From the NCBI RefSeq assembly GCF_014635325.1, contig NZ_BMCT01000010.1, positions 119,718-183,717 of the forward strand: 64,000 nucleotides of DNA, in the 5' to 3' direction. The notes beneath the pieces are model-generated. The model worked only from the letters and a program-made list of their open reading frames with translations. It did no database searches and was not told the origin of the DNA. This DNA is from Azorhizobium oxalatiphilum. Lineage in GTDB: Bacteria; Pseudomonadota; Alphaproteobacteria; Rhizobiales; Xanthobacteraceae. Position 1 is the first letter of the stretch. Each line of letters begins with the position of its first letter. The translations under genes were made by a program, and so were the position numbers. Below, piece after piece: positions 63,372 to 64,000 of this stretch.

Positions 63372-64000
63372 GCCTGATCATCCTTCGCCAGCTTCTCGGC
63401 CTCTTCCTCGTCTCCGGCGCTGACCTTGTTGGCGCCTGCCACCAGATAGTGGAAAGCTGCGCCAAGGGCCGCGAAGCCCATGACGCCGATGCCGAAATAT
63501 TTGGTGATGCCCTTCCAGGCTTCCACGATCGGCGAGATGCGCGGATTGTCCGGAAGGCCGGCATAGATGCTCGGCTTGTCCGCATGCTGGAGCACGTACA
63601 TGACGTGCGTGCCGGAAACGCCCGGCGGATCATAGAGGCCAGCGGTCTTGTAGCCGCGGGACTTCAGATCCGTGACGCGCTCGGCGGCGTGCTTCTTCAT
63701 GTCCTCCTTGGTACCGAAGGCGATGGCCTGGGTGGGGCACGCCTTGGCGCAAGCAGGCCACTGGCCCTGGGCCACGCGATCGGAACAGAGCGTGCACTTG
63801 TACGCCTTGTTGTCGACCTTGGAGATGCGGGGAATGTTGAAGGGGCAACCCTTCACGCAATAACCGCAGCCGATGCAGTGGTCGTGGACGAAGTCCACGA
63901 TCCCGTTGGTGTACTGGACGATCGCGCCGGGGGCCGGGCATGCCTTCAGGCAGCCCGGATCCTCACAGTGCATGCAGCCGTCCTTGCGGATCAGCCACTC
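63368..64000 (-). CDS. Formate dehydrogenase beta (Fe-S) subunit, C-terminal part
   Basis: The last ~210 residues of an FdnH/FdoH-type iron-sulfur subunit, cut by the window end. Cysteine groups seen are [26 protein letters not shown] and [21 protein letters not shown], ligands of three or four [4Fe-4S] clusters; a C-terminal membrane helix ([22 protein letters not shown]) anchors it. It is coupled to the gamma gene. The catalytic alpha subunit should lie just beyond 64000. Confidence 0.94.
   Translation of the reverse strand, partial: EWLIRKDGCMHCEDPGCLKACPAPGAIVQYTNGIVDFVHDHCIGCGYCVKGCPFNIPRISKVDNKAYKCTLCSDRVAQGQWPACAKACPTQAIAFGTKEDMKKHAAERVTDLKSRGYKTAGLYDPPGVSGTHVMYVLQHADKPSIYAGLPDNPRISPIVEAWKGITKYFGIGVMGFAALGAAFHYLVAGANKVSAGDEEEAEKLAKDDQA

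Overview
The window is high-GC chromosomal DNA of a free-living or root-associated nitrogen-fixing alphaproteobacterium. It probably belongs to the Hyphomicrobiales, and the Xanthobacter/Azorhizobium group is my inference. The basis is the nifDKEN genes, a rhizobial-type oxygen-sensitive NifA, a FixK box and an NtrC-like site upstream of nifA, IHF sites, and an ihfB-lapA-sppA-rpsA neighbourhood. No database was consulted.

Layout. (1) 1-13 kb is housekeeping: nadK (cut by the window edge), cutA, an MBL-fold hydrolase, an amino-acid binding protein, an L,D-transpeptidase, an SDR, a GNAT, a BI-1 membrane protein, a putative outer-membrane protein, a twin-PAS protein, and tesA divergent from a ybbAP-like ABC system. 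(2) 13.4-33.8 kb is the nitrogen-fixation core. On the minus strand lie nifD-nifK-nifE-nifN-nifX-DUF269-fdxB. Divergent on the plus strand lie sufE, fdxN and sufBCDS, a complete SUF Fe-S assembly system apparently placed under nif control. Facing these is nifA, with ahpC-ahpD upstream and a divergent molybdenum pair (EF2563/YqeB-like gene and modD). I can read -24/-12 (sigma-54) promoters before nifD, sufE, fdxN and ahpC, a weaker one before the yqeB-like gene, and TGT-N10-ACA NifA enhancer sites in all three intergenic regions. nifH, nifB and nifV are not in the window. (3) 34-42.5 kb is housekeeping again (lapA, ihfB, sppA, a toxin-antitoxin pair, a Tat-exported serine hydrolase, rpsA, an M48 lipoprotein peptidase).

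(4) 43-53.8 kb is a lower-GC mobile island beside a tRNA-Arg(CCU) gene that is itself interrupted by a 229-nt group I intron. A duplicated 5' piece of this tRNA lies 133 bp upstream. The island has a three-gene recombinase operon: two tyrosine recombinases of 504 and 1003 aa plus a 233-aa partner. This layout resembles Tn554-type tnpABC or the gamma-mobile-trio GmtY-GmtZ-GmtX set. Beyond an AT-rich palindrome-rich control region and an IS110 remnant is a cargo cassette of unknown function: an XRE regulator, a ParA/MinD-like ATPase, a AAA+ ATPase and an unrecognised protein. This cassette is my best candidate for an undescribed system, possibly a defence system.

(5) 53.8-64 kb is a metabolic accessory block: two cupins, a DUF417/RclC-like membrane protein, poxB-like pyruvate:quinone oxidoreductase, an HbpS/GlcG-like protein, an exported alpha/beta hydrolase, two SDRs, a tri-haem cytochrome c, and the gamma and beta subunits of a membrane formate dehydrogenase (beta cut by the window end).

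Working together: NifA with sigma-54 and IHF would co-induce nitrogenase, its cofactor scaffold, ferredoxins, a dedicated Fe-S factory (SUF), a peroxide-defence pair and molybdenum-related functions.
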